From positions 62,001-126,000 of the forward strand of contig CABVDE010000001.1 in NCBI GenBank assembly GCA_902496945.1: 64,000 nucleotides of DNA. The letters run 5' to 3'. The stretch's first letter is position 1, and every line of letters begins with the position of its first letter. Source of the DNA: an uncultured Collinsella sp. Its GTDB lineage: Bacteria > Actinomycetota > Coriobacteriia > Coriobacteriales > Coriobacteriaceae. This document shows, in pieces, positions 17,248-24,454 of the stretch. A program made the translations under genes and the position numbers. Below the pieces are notes generated by a model. The model did no database searches, was not told the DNA's origin, and saw nothing but the letters and a program-made list of their open reading frames with translations.

Positions 17248-17269
17248 CCGCCGTTCGTTAGAACGGCGG
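17248..17269. repeat. 22-bp palindromic hairpin, copy 2
   Basis: CCGCCGTTC-GTTA-GAACGGCGG is the exact reverse complement of the element at 4354-4375. Its right arm overlaps the GGAAGG ribosome-binding site of hypA (17268-17273), so the hairpin could mask translation initiation. Confidence 0.6.
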
Positions 17270-17281
17270 AAGGATAACAAA

Positions 17282-17725
17282 GTGCACGAACTGGGAATCG
17301 TCTACCACATCATTCGCGATGTTGAGAATGTGGCGCGCGCTAATGGCGTGGGTCACGTCTCGAGCGTGACGTTGCTGCTGGGCGAGGTCTCGGGCGTCGT
17401 CCCCGATCTTTTGCTCGACGCTTGGCGCTGGGCGGCAGATAAAAAGCCCATCACCGAAGGTGCGGAACTGATTGTGGAACCCGTCGAGGCCGTGACGCAC
17501 TGCGAGACGTGCGGCAGCGACTACGCGACGGTCGAGCACGGCAAGACCTGTCCCCATTGCGGTAGCGGCGAGACCTACCTGCTCCAGGGCCAGGAGGTCA
17601 TGATCAAGCAGATCGAGACCCCCGACGAGGACTCCGCGGACACCGCACCCGTCGACTCCGATGTCGACGCTTCTGTCGACACCCCCGACGCCGTCGACGC
17701 CGCCAACCCCCTCCACATCGCCTAG
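17282..17725 (+). CDS. hypA: Hydrogenase nickel-insertion protein HypA
   Basis: A 147-residue nickel metallochaperone for [NiFe]-hydrogenase maturation. The N-terminus MHE supplies His2, the nickel ligand, so GTG 17282 is the start, with GGAAGG 8 nt upstream. The zinc site is C74-X2-C77 and C90-X2-C93. Residues after about 112 form an Asp-rich tail not found in standard HypA (about 115 residues), ending HIA. No hydrogenase or other hyp gene is in the window; the upstream neighbour is the Fe-S flavoenzyme. Confidence 0.93.
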   Translation: MHELGIVYHIIRDVENVARANGVGHVSSVTLLLGEVSGVVPDLLLDAWRWAADKKPITEGAELIVEPVEAVTHCETCGSDYATVEHGKTCPHCGSGETYLLQGQEVMIKQIETPDEDSADTAPVDSDVDASVDTPDAVDAANPLHIA

Positions 17726-17731
17726 ACATTG

Positions 17732-17767
17732 GGACGTTCTTAAACGACTAGTCGAATAAGAACGTCC
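17732..17767. terminator. Hairpin after hypA
   Basis: GGACGTTCTTA (17732-17742) and TAAGAACGTCC (17757-17767) are perfect 11-bp arms; the loop contains the palindrome CGACTAGTCG. There is no separate T-run. It lies between hypA and the truncated PTS gene. Confidence 0.5.
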
Positions 17768-17800
17768 AACAACTACATGGGCTAAGTTTCTTGAGCATAT

Positions 17801-18499
17801 TTGGCTAAATTAGTCAAGTTCTTTGATGCAAAGAACACTGCACATGCGATCGCAAAACATCTCGTGACTGAGGCTAAGGCTGGCGTGCGCGTCAAGCCCG
17901 AGTCTCTGGAGCCCGAGGAGAAGAAGCCGGCTGCGGCCGCCGCTGCTCCTGCAGGCGCCATCCCTCCGGGAACGGTCATCGGCGACGGGCACATCAAGAT
18001 CGCCCACGTCCGTATCGACACCCGTCTGCTGCATGGTCAGGTGGCCACTACGTGGACCAAGCAGATTAACCCTAACCGCATTATCGTGGTCTCCGACGGC
18101 GTTGCCCACGACGAGCTCCGCAAGACCATGATCGAGCAGGCTGCCCCTCCGGGAGTCCATGCCAACGTCGTGCCCATCAAGAAGATGGCCAAGCTCGTCA
18201 AGGACACGCGCTTTGGTGACACCAAGGCGCTGCTGCTCTTCGAGAACCCGCAGGATTTGCTCAAGGCCATCGAGGCCGGCGTCGACATCAAGGAAGTCAA
18301 CATCGGTTCTATGGCCTATTCCAAGGGCAAGGTCGTCGTCACCAATGCCGTCGCTATGGGCGATGACGACGTCAAGACCCTCGAGGCCCTCAAGGCCAAG
18401 GGCGTCAAGTTCGAGGTCCGCAAGGTTCCTTCGGATTCCTCCGAGGACCTCGACGCCATGTTGAAGAATGCTAAGGCCGAACTGGCCGCTCAAGCATAG
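17801..18499 (+). CDS. Truncated mannose-family PTS EIIAB: EIIB domain intact, EIIA lost
   Basis: A 232-codon frame starting at TTG 17801 with no visible RBS and an in-frame TGA just before it (17792). Residues 1-40 match the last helix of a ManL/LevD-type EIIA domain, followed by the Ala/Pro linker (about 41-58) and IPPGTVIGDG, which in intact EIIAB proteins joins EIIA to EIIB. A full EIIB domain follows with the phospho-His in IDTRLLHGQVATTW. Roughly the first 115 residues of EIIA, including its phospho-His, are missing. The 5' end has evidently been deleted; EIIB could work only with EIIA from elsewhere. The downstream genes of this PTS are also broken, so it is probably non-functional. 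Confidence 0.8.
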   Translation: MAKLVKFFDAKNTAHAIAKHLVTEAKAGVRVKPESLEPEEKKPAAAAAAPAGAIPPGTVIGDGHIKIAHVRIDTRLLHGQVATTWTKQINPNRIIVVSDGVAHDELRKTMIEQAAPPGVHANVVPIKKMAKLVKDTRFGDTKALLLFENPQDLLKAIEAGVDIKEVNIGSMAYSKGKVVVTNAVAMGDDDVKTLEALKAKGVKFEVRKVPSDSSEDLDAMLKNAKAELAAQA

Positions 18500-18517
18500 T
18501 AAAGGAGGGTCCGATAC

Positions 18518-19132
18518 ATGTCTGCAATCACTATTGTGCTTGTTGCGATTGTCGCGTTGCTTGCCGGTATGGAAGGCATTCTGGATCAGTTCCAGCTCCA
18601 TCAGCCGCTCGTGGCGTGCACGCTTATCGGTCTCGTAACCGGTCGCCTTCAGGAGGGCATCCTCCTGGGCGGCTCGCTCCAGATGATGGCCCTTGGCTGG
18701 GCTAACGTCGGCTCCTCCATCGCCAAGGACCTCTCTGGCGGTCTGATGGGCAAGGTTACCGAGGGTGCTTCCATCCTGGGTATGTTCATCATCGGCGCCT
18801 TGGTCGAGCGCTGGGTGTCCATCTCCTTCACCCCGGTCGTCTCCAAGGTCACGCAGTCTGCTGGCGCCTTTATCGACTGGGCTAGCCTGCCCTCCGGCTC
18901 CGAGGGCATCAGGGAAGCGCTGACGATGTATAACTCCATCGGTGCTACCGCCCTCGATCAGGTGAAGGTCACCACACTTCAGGCTAGCCTCGATAAGCTC
19001 ATCCCCGGCCTTGCCGCCGTGTGCCTGACCCTGTTTGTCTGCAAGCTCCTCAAGAAGAAGGTCAGCCCGATCGTCATCATCCTGGCTCTCTTCGCCGTGG
19101 GTATCATCGGTCGCGTCTGCGGCTTCATGTAA
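18518..19132 (+). CDS. In-frame EIIC-EIID chimera of a mannose-family PTS (deletion product)
   Basis: A 204-residue open frame with RBS AAAGGAGGG. Residues 1 to ~68 match the N-terminus of mannose EIIC (ManY): IVLVAIVALLAGMEGILDQF, then LIGLVTGRLQEGILLGGSLQ and MALGWANVG. From about residue 70 to the end it instead matches the C-terminus of EIID (ManZ): GGLMGKVTEGASILGMFIIG, LDKLIPGLAAVCLTL and KKKVSPIVIILALFAVGI. A deletion removing most of EIIC and the first half of EIID, with the frame kept, explains this. The product should not transport sugar. Confidence 0.8.
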   Translation: MSAITIVLVAIVALLAGMEGILDQFQLHQPLVACTLIGLVTGRLQEGILLGGSLQMMALGWANVGSSIAKDLSGGLMGKVTEGASILGMFIIGALVERWVSISFTPVVSKVTQSAGAFIDWASLPSGSEGIREALTMYNSIGATALDQVKVTTLQASLDKLIPGLAAVCLTLFVCKLLKKKVSPIVIILALFAVGIIGRVCGFM

Positions 19133-19188
19133 GCACGCTTCGGTTTAAGACCGAGAGCTGCTAAGCTTGGGCTTTTGAGCCATTGAAA

Positions 19189-19235
19189 CGGACCGCACCC
19201 GGTGGGTACGCTGGATGCGGTCCGATTGTTTTATT
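19189..19235 (+). terminator. Terminator after the EIIC-EIID chimera
   Basis: CGGACCGCA (19189-19197) and TGCGGTCCG (19216-19224) form a stem followed by ATTGTTTTATTT. Confidence 0.7.
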
Positions 19236-19252
19236 TGGAGGGCGAGGCGCGC

Positions 19253-19535
19253 ATAGCGCAATCTCAAAACAGCACGGTCGATCTGGCAACGCCGGCAATC
19301 TGCCTGATGGCTTACCAGCCACGGTAACGTGATGGTGGGCAATAAAGCGTTCGAGTATTACAACGAACGCAATCCCGAGGACTTTATTCAGATTCCCTGG
19401 GACGAGATCGACTATATCGCCGCCGAGGTTTTGCGCGGCACTAAGAAGATCACGCGCTTTCCGGAAGGCTATTCCACCGCAACTTCTAAGAGTGGCCATG
19501 CGCTGCATGACGGTGGCGCAAATCTGCTACACTAG
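19253..19535 (+). pseudogene. Broken DUF956 (ManO-like) gene of the mannose PTS
   Basis: DUF956 proteins accompany mannose-type PTS operons. Frame 1 from 19253 reads IAQSQNSTVDLATPAICLMA and hits a stop near 19324; the second frame from about 19325 reads GNVMVGNKAFEYYNERNPED, then IQIPWDEIDYIAAEVLRGTK, a clear DUF956 core. So there is a frameshift near 19322. The expected start codon appears as ATA (19253-19255) behind GGAGGG, suggesting loss of ATG. After about residue 65 the C-terminus no longer matches and runs into the tRNA promoter region. Confidence 0.75.
19528..19533 (+). promoter_or_regulatory. Possible -10 element of the tRNA gene
   Basis: TACACT lies 11 nt before the tRNA 5' end, in the 3' end of the DUF956 remnant. 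A good -35 is not evident. Confidence 0.3.
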
Positions 19536-19543
19536 TACAACAT

Positions 19544-19619
19544 GCCTCCGTAGCTCAGGGGATAGAGCACCGCTCTCCTAAAGCGGGTGTCGACGGTTCG
19601 AATCCGCCCGGGGGCACCA
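19544..19619 (+). tRNA. tRNA-Arg (anticodon CCU)
   Basis: The acceptor stem GCCTCCG pairs with CGGGGGC (19609-19615), followed by discriminator A and an encoded CCA. The D arm contains GCTC...GAGC; the anticodon stem CCGCT/AGCGG encloses loop CTCCTAA, anticodon CCT at 19577-19579; the T loop is TTCGAAT. The T stem has one A-C mismatch. Its 3' end is the left boundary of the genomic island, a common integration target. Confidence 0.95.
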
Positions 19620-19628
19620 GAGAATATG

Positions 19629-19657
19629 ACGGCGTCGCTAGAGCGGCGCCGTTTCTG
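19629..19657 (+). terminator. tRNA-Arg terminator
   Basis: ACGGCGTCGCT (19629-19639) pairs with AGCGGCGCCGT (19642-19652), one G-T pair, followed by TTCTGGTTT. Confidence 0.55.
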
Positions 19658-19673
19658 GTTTGTGGGAGCTGCC

Positions 19674-19699
19674 GGCGGATTCGAACCGTCGACACCCGC
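19674..19699 (-). repeat. Inverted 26-bp copy of the tRNA-Arg 3' half
   Basis: These 26 bp are the exact reverse complement of 19583-19608 (anticodon 3' stem, variable loop and T arm of the tRNA). Read on the reverse strand the copy continues into 7 nt, a C and CCA, as a tRNA 3' half would, but no matching 5' half is seen. It looks like a tRNA relic at the left end of the island. Confidence 0.65.
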
Positions 19700-19807
19700 G
19701 TCACCAATTTAGCGTGCTGCCATTCAGTGCCGATTCTGCCATGCCCGCAATTCTGGCGGCAGTCCTCGTGCCGGGCAGAGCTCTCCATTCGATGGGAGGT
19801 GATGCCC

Positions 19808-20128
19808 ATGACCGATTTCACCGAGTTCGTGAAGTTCCTGACCGCTATGGTCTCGCTCCTCACGGCCCTTGTCGGCCTTTCCAAGGCACTCAAGCACGCG
19901 TGCGTGACGCCGCGCCATCCGCGCTCGCGCATGATGCGCGCGACGCGCTTGCGAGACGTGCGCGCGCCCATGCGGCGAAGCCTGAGGAACGCCTTGGGCG
20001 CACCTCGGCGCAGCAGGACAGCGCGACCGACCTCGCCTCGGACTCGAACGCCCCGAAGCCTCCGGACTCCGCCCTCAGCATGTCCGGGAACGCGGTCTCC
20101 AGCGCCGCCACGGCGGCCGGTGCGGTAA
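19808..20128 (+). CDS. Small hydrophobic peptide gene (holin-like?), uncertain
   Basis: ATG 19808 has GGGAGGTG upstream. The first 31 residues (MTDFTEFVKFLTAMVSLLTA...) form one membrane helix flanked by charged residues, like small holin-like toxins. After that the frame becomes Arg/Pro-rich and looks unnatural; an overlapping +1 frame (AHAAKPEERL, SATDLASDSN) reads better, so a frameshift or a shorter gene is possible. It belongs to the island. I am confident only of the membrane helix. Confidence 0.35.
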   Translation: MTDFTEFVKFLTAMVSLLTALVGLSKALKHACVTPRHPRSRMMRATRLRDVRAPMRRSLRNALGAPRRSRTARPTSPRTRTPRSLRTPPSACPGTRSPAPPRRPVR

Positions 20129-20129
20129 G

Positions 20130-20453
20130 ATTCATCTCGGGTCTCCTCTTCCTCGAATCTAGACAATCCGAAGGTAAGGGAGGCCCGCCCTCATTTCAAA
20201 CCAACAATACCTTTATTCCGTCAATAGCTGGAGAAAGGGGGATTTGCCGCTAGCCGATTCGGGCGTACCGCTCACGGATTACTGGAGACCCTTGGGGAGG
20301 GGTGGCTTTCGTGCCGCCTGGGTATGGTGCCGCGAGAGTTAACTCTCGACAAAGAGTAGACAGATTTGGAGCAAGATTACGGGTGGGAGATTATGCGGCG
20401 CGAAGCCCGGGCACCTGGGAGCGTCTTGCTGTTGGAAGAGTGGAGTGAGCGCC
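20130..20453. other. Intergenic leader of the island's two-component system
   Basis: There is no convincing gene in this ~320-nt stretch. It holds a perfect 16-bp palindrome, CGAGAGTTAACTCTCG (20333-20348), about 105 nt before the response-regulator start, a candidate binding site for the adjacent regulator. Confidence 0.4.
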
Positions 20454-21188
20454 ATGCACATGCTGGTCGTTGATGACGAGATCGATATCGCGAATATGCT
20501 TGCGGAGTATTTTCGCATGGAGGGTTGCGAGGTCACGACTGCGCATAGCGGCGCAGAGGCGCTTGCCGCTGCCTCGGCCGAATCTGCGCTCGACATCATA
20601 CTGCTCGATGTGAACATGCCGGGCATGGACGGCTTTGAGGTTTGTCGTCGCCTGCGCGAGCACGTGAGCTGTCCCATCATATTTCTGACCGCCCGCGTCG
20701 AGGACGTGGACCAGCTCGATGGCTTCGCCGCCGGCGCCGACGATTACGTGCTCAAACCCTTTTCCCTTGAGGTACTGGGTCGTCGTGTGGCGGCCCACAT
20801 GGCGCGCGAGGGGAGGGCCCGCGGCGGCCAAAGCGGCAATGCCGCGCGGTTTTTTAGCGAACTTACCATCGATTACGCGCAGCGGGTTGTGGAGGTTCAC
20901 GGCGCGAACGGCGGGCGGCAGCCATGCGAGTCGGATGACTCGATCACGGCGGCCGTCGACCTCACCAAGCTTGAGTTCGACATCGTCGCCCTTCTGAGCA
21001 AGCGCCCCGGCCAAGTGTTCGACCGAGATGCCATATACGAGCGCGTATGGGGCTGGGACGCCGCGGGCGATCCCTCGCAGGTACGCGAGCACATCCGCCG
21101 TATTCGTAACAAGTTCGCCGCGGCGGGCGTGGTGGGGGATCCCATTGCTACGGTTTGGGGCGTCGGCTATAAGTGGGTGGCCAAGTGA
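20454..21188 (+). CDS. OmpR/VanR-family response regulator
   Basis: A 244-residue cytoplasmic DNA-binding regulator. The receiver domain (1-118) has the acidic pair DDE at 8-10, the phospho-Asp in ILLDVNMPG near 53 and the Lys in LKPFSLE near 103. The C-terminal winged helix (about 150-242) ends with the typical VWGVGYKW strand. ATG 20454 has GGAG 8 nt upstream; GTG 20445 is a possible longer start. The stop overlaps the histidine-kinase start by 4 nt, so the two are cotranslated. Both sit inside the tRNA-Arg island. Confidence 0.93.
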   Translation: MHMLVVDDEIDIANMLAEYFRMEGCEVTTAHSGAEALAAASAESALDIILLDVNMPGMDGFEVCRRLREHVSCPIIFLTARVEDVDQLDGFAAGADDYVLKPFSLEVLGRRVAAHMAREGRARGGQSGNAARFFSELTIDYAQRVVEVHGANGGRQPCESDDSITAAVDLTKLEFDIVALLSKRPGQVFDRDAIYERVWGWDAAGDPSQVREHIRRIRNKFAAAGVVGDPIATVWGVGYKWVAK

Positions 21189-22993
21189 GGCGCGCGGGAG
21201 ATGCGGACGGATGGCATTCCCGGCTGGCCGCGCGCGGGGATGAACGCCGCGTCCGTCGGGCGTCGCGTCGCGAAAGCCGGGCGCGTGAGCGCGAGGCCCT
21301 CAAGCGGCTTCCTCGACGGGAGCGTCTCGGCGCATGGTGGCGCACGCGCCCGCTCGGCCTGACGTTCGCGGTGTACCTGGGCACGTACCTCGCGGTCGCC
21401 ACGGTGCTGACGCTGGGGCTCATCGAGCTTCTTTCCACCTGGAACAACGGCTACTACGAACTTGAGGTGACGTTCGAAAACGGCCTGACACAGCGCGGCG
21501 TGGTTGATTCGGGGCCATATATCTATGACCCCGTGGCGCGAGAATTGCTTCCCGCCTCCGAGCTTGACCTGCCGGGCGACGGTCCGCTCGTGGTGTTCAT
21601 CGCCACGGGGGACTGGGAGGCCGGAGACGATTACGCACCTGAGGGTGCGGATGCGGCCAGCGTGATACACGCGACGGTCGACATGGTTCGCAACGGACAG
21701 GTTCAGCTGTACGACTGGGGTCTCAATTACAACGAATGGTATCCGCAGGAGGAAGTCCTCGAGGTGAACAACTCGATCTCCGCGGACAATCTGGCGCGAT
21801 ATGACGAGCTTAGCCGCGCGAATCGCCTGCAGAGTGTCGAGCTGTTCGAGTCGATGACCGGTGCGGACCTGGAGGAGACTTTTGGCGAGAACCTCGTCTC
21901 GAACACCGCATATTATGCGGCATCCCAGCGCCCCGCCGGCCCCATGCCGTGGATTCTGGCGATTGCTACCGGCCTTGCTCCGGTGCTGGCGTACGGCGGG
22001 TTGGGCTGGATCATGTTCCGTAGGTTCTATCGGTTGCATATCGCCGGTCCTTTGGGCGAGCTCTCGGGTGCTGCGGAGCGCATAGCCGGACAAGACTTGG
22101 ACTTTTCGATTGAGCGGGTTCGGGGCAAGGAGCTCGGCCGCTTGTCGGAGACGCTCGAAGACATGAGGGTTTCGCTGCTCGATGCCCAGCGGGAGCTGTG
22201 GCGTACGGCGGAAGGGCGCCGACGTCTCAATGCGGCGTTCGCGCACGATATGCGCACGCCGATCACGGTACTCAAGGGCACGGTTGAGATGGCGCAGAAG
22301 CGCCTGCACCGTGGGGATGCGCTTGCAGAGGAGTCGCTTAACGCGCTTTCGTCGCAGGTGATGAGGCTTGAACGATACGCTACAGAAATGGGCGGACTCA
22401 CCAAGCTGGAGGATCGACCCGTCGAGCGCTGCATCATGCCGGCAAGCGAGCTCGTTGACGAGCTCGCCGCCCATGCCGCGGAGGTTGTCGCGGCACGTGG
22501 CGAGGGCCTTGCCCTGCGCCTGAGTCCGCAGATGCCGCCGGTGCATTTTGGGCGGGCGGGCACGGCGGGGAAGGAGCCGATGGTGGATCCGGCGGCCCCG
22601 ATCGTGCAGAGGCCCCGTCCGCACACCGCGGATATGGGGAGCGGCCTCGCGTATGTCGACCTTTCTCTCGTCGAGGAGGTGCTCGATAACCTGCTGAGCA
22701 ACGCGTGTGGACACGCGCGCGGTGTCGTTGGGCTGGAGGCAGTCGTACGGGAGGGCGAGCTCGTCCTCCGCGTGAGCGATGACGGTCCGGGCTTCACGCC
22801 CGAGGCGCTACGCCGCGGATGTGATCCGTTTTTCAGCGAGAACAAGTCTGCCGAGCACTTTGGCTTGGGGCTGAACGTGTCGAGCATCCTGTGTGGGCTG
22901 CACGGCGGTGCGATTGATTTGGCGAACGGCGAAATGGGTGGCGCATGTGTGGCTGCGACGTTTGACGTGGATGGCGCGGAGCGAGAGGGGTGA
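21185..22993 (+). CDS. Membrane sensor histidine kinase
   Basis: A 602-residue inner-membrane kinase, partner of the preceding regulator. A basic N-terminus (about 45 residues, many Arg) precedes TM1 (about 55-80); an extracytoplasmic sensor of ~180 residues follows, then TM2 (about 255-278), HAMP, the HisKA box AFAHDMRTPITVLKG with the phospho-His near 355, and HATPase motifs DDGPGFTPEA and FGLGLNVSSI. GTG 21185 overlaps the regulator stop (GTGA); GTG 21173 is an alternative. Sensor ligand unknown. The likely target is the downstream VTT gene, whose promoter has tandem repeats. Confidence 0.9.
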   Translation: MRRAGDADGWHSRLAARGDERRVRRASRRESRAREREALKRLPRRERLGAWWRTRPLGLTFAVYLGTYLAVATVLTLGLIELLSTWNNGYYELEVTFENGLTQRGVVDSGPYIYDPVARELLPASELDLPGDGPLVVFIATGDWEAGDDYAPEGADAASVIHATVDMVRNGQVQLYDWGLNYNEWYPQEEVLEVNNSISADNLARYDELSRANRLQSVELFESMTGADLEETFGENLVSNTAYYAASQRPAGPMPWILAIATGLAPVLAYGGLGWIMFRRFYRLHIAGPLGELSGAAERIAGQDLDFSIERVRGKELGRLSETLEDMRVSLLDAQRELWRTAEGRRRLNAAFAHDMRTPITVLKGTVEMAQKRLHRGDALAEESLNALSSQVMRLERYATEMGGLTKLEDRPVERCIMPASELVDELAAHAAEVVAARGEGLALRLSPQMPPVHFGRAGTAGKEPMVDPAAPIVQRPRPHTADMGSGLAYVDLSLVEEVLDNLLSNACGHARGVVGLEAVVREGELVLRVSDDGPGFTPEALRRGCDPFFSENKSAEHFGLGLNVSSILCGLHGGAIDLANGEMGGACVAATFDVDGAEREG

Positions 22994-23049
22994 CCGCGTT
23001 CCTGCATAAGGTTGAAGAAGGGGGAGCTTGTTCTCGGTGATGCGCCGAC

Positions 23050-23120
23050 CTTACCTTAAGAAAGGCTTACCTTAACGTAAGGCTTACTGAATTGTCATCA
23101 CTGGTAGACAAAAGGTAGAC
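23050..23120 (+). promoter_or_regulatory. Tandem direct repeats upstream of the VTT-domain gene
   Basis: CTTACCTTAA occurs at 23050 and 23066, with a partial copy CTTACTGAA at 23083. GGTAGAC occurs at 23103 and 23114, exactly 11 bp apart. OmpR-type regulators bind direct repeats about one helical turn apart, so this is a likely target of the neighbouring response regulator. Confidence 0.5.
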
Positions 23121-23167
23121 ACGCGGTTGAGAAACTATCCTTGTCCTAAAACCAAGGAGGGATCGCG

Positions 23168-24064
23168 ATGATGGAAATGCAGCCCGAAGCGGAAAGCTAC
23201 ACCGGCCAGGTCTCCTGCGGGGGAGCTGCGCACCGTGTGGATACGGGCATTCTCAGCGAGCTGCGCCGTCGCGTCAAACCCGAGGTGGAGGAGGCTCGAG
23301 CGCGCACGGCTTCCGCGTCACTGGCTGCAGATGCGAAGCCTACGGCGGGTTTCGCACCGGCGGAGGCTGAGCCCGAAAACGACCTCGACGCTCGCCGAAA
23401 GACCTTGCGCCGCCGCGCCGTGATCCTCCTCGCCGTCGCCGCGATTGGAATCGCCGCTGCGTGTTGGGAGTATCTCCCGAGTATGCTCGCATGGCTTGCG
23501 GACCCGCAGGCAGTGCGGGCCTTCGTCGCCGACAACGCGGTGATGAGCCGACTCGCCATGCTGGGAATCAACGCGACGCAGATCTTCTTGTCGTTCCTGC
23601 CCGGCGAGCCCGTCGAGTTGGCGAGTGGCTACGCTTTTGGCTTCTGGGAGGGCACGGCGTTGTGTCTCGTGGCCTCGGCGGTTGCGACTTCGGTAATCTA
23701 CTGGGCGACGCGCCGGTGGGGCTGGCGTTTGGTGGGGTTATTTTTCGATCGAAGCCTGTTCGATCGGTTCTCCTGGCTCAACAATGCCAAGCGCCTTGAG
23801 CTGGTGATGCTCGTTATCTTCCTCATCCCAGGCACGCCGAAGGACTTCCTCACGTATTTCGCCGGGCTTACCAAGATGCGCTTTGCCCCCGTCGTCCTTA
23901 TCGCGACATTTGGCCGCATTCCATCCATCGTGACCTCGACGGCCGCCGCCTCTGCTGTGGGTAGCGGCAACTGGGTTATGGTTGGCGCGGTTTTGGTTGC
24001 ATCCGCGCTGATCATTGCCGCGGGTGGCCTGATGTATTGCCGCGTGCGCGCACGGGCGAAGTAG
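23168..24064 (+). CDS. VTT/DedA-superfamily membrane protein (TVP38/TMEM64 type)
   Basis: A 298-residue polytopic membrane protein. Residues 1-80 are a cytoplasmic, charged extension; the first TM is near 85-105; the VTT core spans about 120-265 with FLPGEPVELASGYAFG and the re-entrant/PGTPKD segment FLIPGTPKDFLTYFAG, both family hallmarks; a final TM precedes a basic tail. Family members act in membrane lipid handling or envelope homeostasis. ATG 23168 follows GGAGGG. Location after a two-component system with tandem repeats in between suggests envelope-stress control. Confidence 0.85.
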   Translation: MMEMQPEAESYTGQVSCGGAAHRVDTGILSELRRRVKPEVEEARARTASASLAADAKPTAGFAPAEAEPENDLDARRKTLRRRAVILLAVAAIGIAAACWEYLPSMLAWLADPQAVRAFVADNAVMSRLAMLGINATQIFLSFLPGEPVELASGYAFGFWEGTALCLVASAVATSVIYWATRRWGWRLVGLFFDRSLFDRFSWLNNAKRLELVMLVIFLIPGTPKDFLTYFAGLTKMRFAPVVLIATFGRIPSIVTSTAAASAVGSGNWVMVGAVLVASALIIAAGGLMYCRVRARAK

Positions 24065-24293
24065 GTCCCGCAAAGGGAAGCACGGAAGGCGTTCTTGCAT
24101 TGCGCCGCTCTACGCGCGGCGGTTGATGAAGAAATCCGCCATGGAGATGAGCAGGTCGGCCGCCTTTTCTGTGATGGTGCCGCATTTGGTGAGCTGTCGC
24201 GCGCGCTCCTGCCCGACGGGAAAACGGCGGGATAGCCGGCGGGCCGGCCCGAAGCGGTAGGGCCCGGACGGGCGGCCTGTCCGACCCTGAGCG

Positions 24294-24340
24294 TATCGCC
24301 CCCTTGCCGGATTCAAACCCGGCAAGGGGGCGATAGTTTT
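24294..24340 (+). terminator. Strong hairpin terminator at the right end of the island
   Basis: Perfect 17-bp arms TATCGCCCCCTTGCCGG (24294-24310) and CCGGCAAGGGGGCGATA (24319-24335), then GTTTT. The surrounding 24065-24417 has no convincing gene; one short reverse-strand frame ending at 24110 (ITEKAADLLISMADFFINRR) may be a gene fragment. Confidence 0.7.
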
Positions 24341-24417
24341 GCAATCGCAGGAAGATGATGGGGCGGAATGTCAATCCTGGCCTAACAGAGCCTATCAATT
24401 TCCCCGCGGGGGAAGTT

Positions 24418-24445
24418 TTCGAATCCGCCAGGGGGCACCAGAGAA
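24418..24445 (+). repeat. Right attachment-like repeat of the tRNA-Arg 3' end
   Basis: It matches 19597-19624 in 27 of 28 positions (a single C to A change at 24430), covering T loop, acceptor 3' strand, CCA and the downstream AGAGAA. Confidence 0.75.
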
Positions 24446-24454
24446 ATATCGAGT

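Larger units (their letters stand above)
19597..24445. mobile_element. Genomic island at tRNA-Arg(CCU), integrase not visible
   Basis: The 3' end of the tRNA plus flank (19597-19624) is repeated directly at 24418-24445 with 27 of 28 bases identical. This is the signature of site-specific integration at a tRNA 3' end. The ~4.8 kb between holds a small membrane peptide gene, a two-component system and a VTT-domain protein. No integrase or excisionase gene is recognisable, so the element is either degenerate or mobilised in trans. Confidence 0.65.

Noticed and set aside
19890..20135. Reverse-strand 81-residue frame with AGGAGA upstream (start 20135)
   Set aside because: It has a plausible RBS but Ala/Ser/Arg low-complexity sequence and overlaps a competing forward frame; not enough to call a gene.
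19555..20166. Reverse-strand frame of about 200 residues across the tRNA
   Set aside because: It runs antisense through the tRNA and contains the PPGGFEPSTPALG-type peptide commonly produced by antisense tRNA genes.
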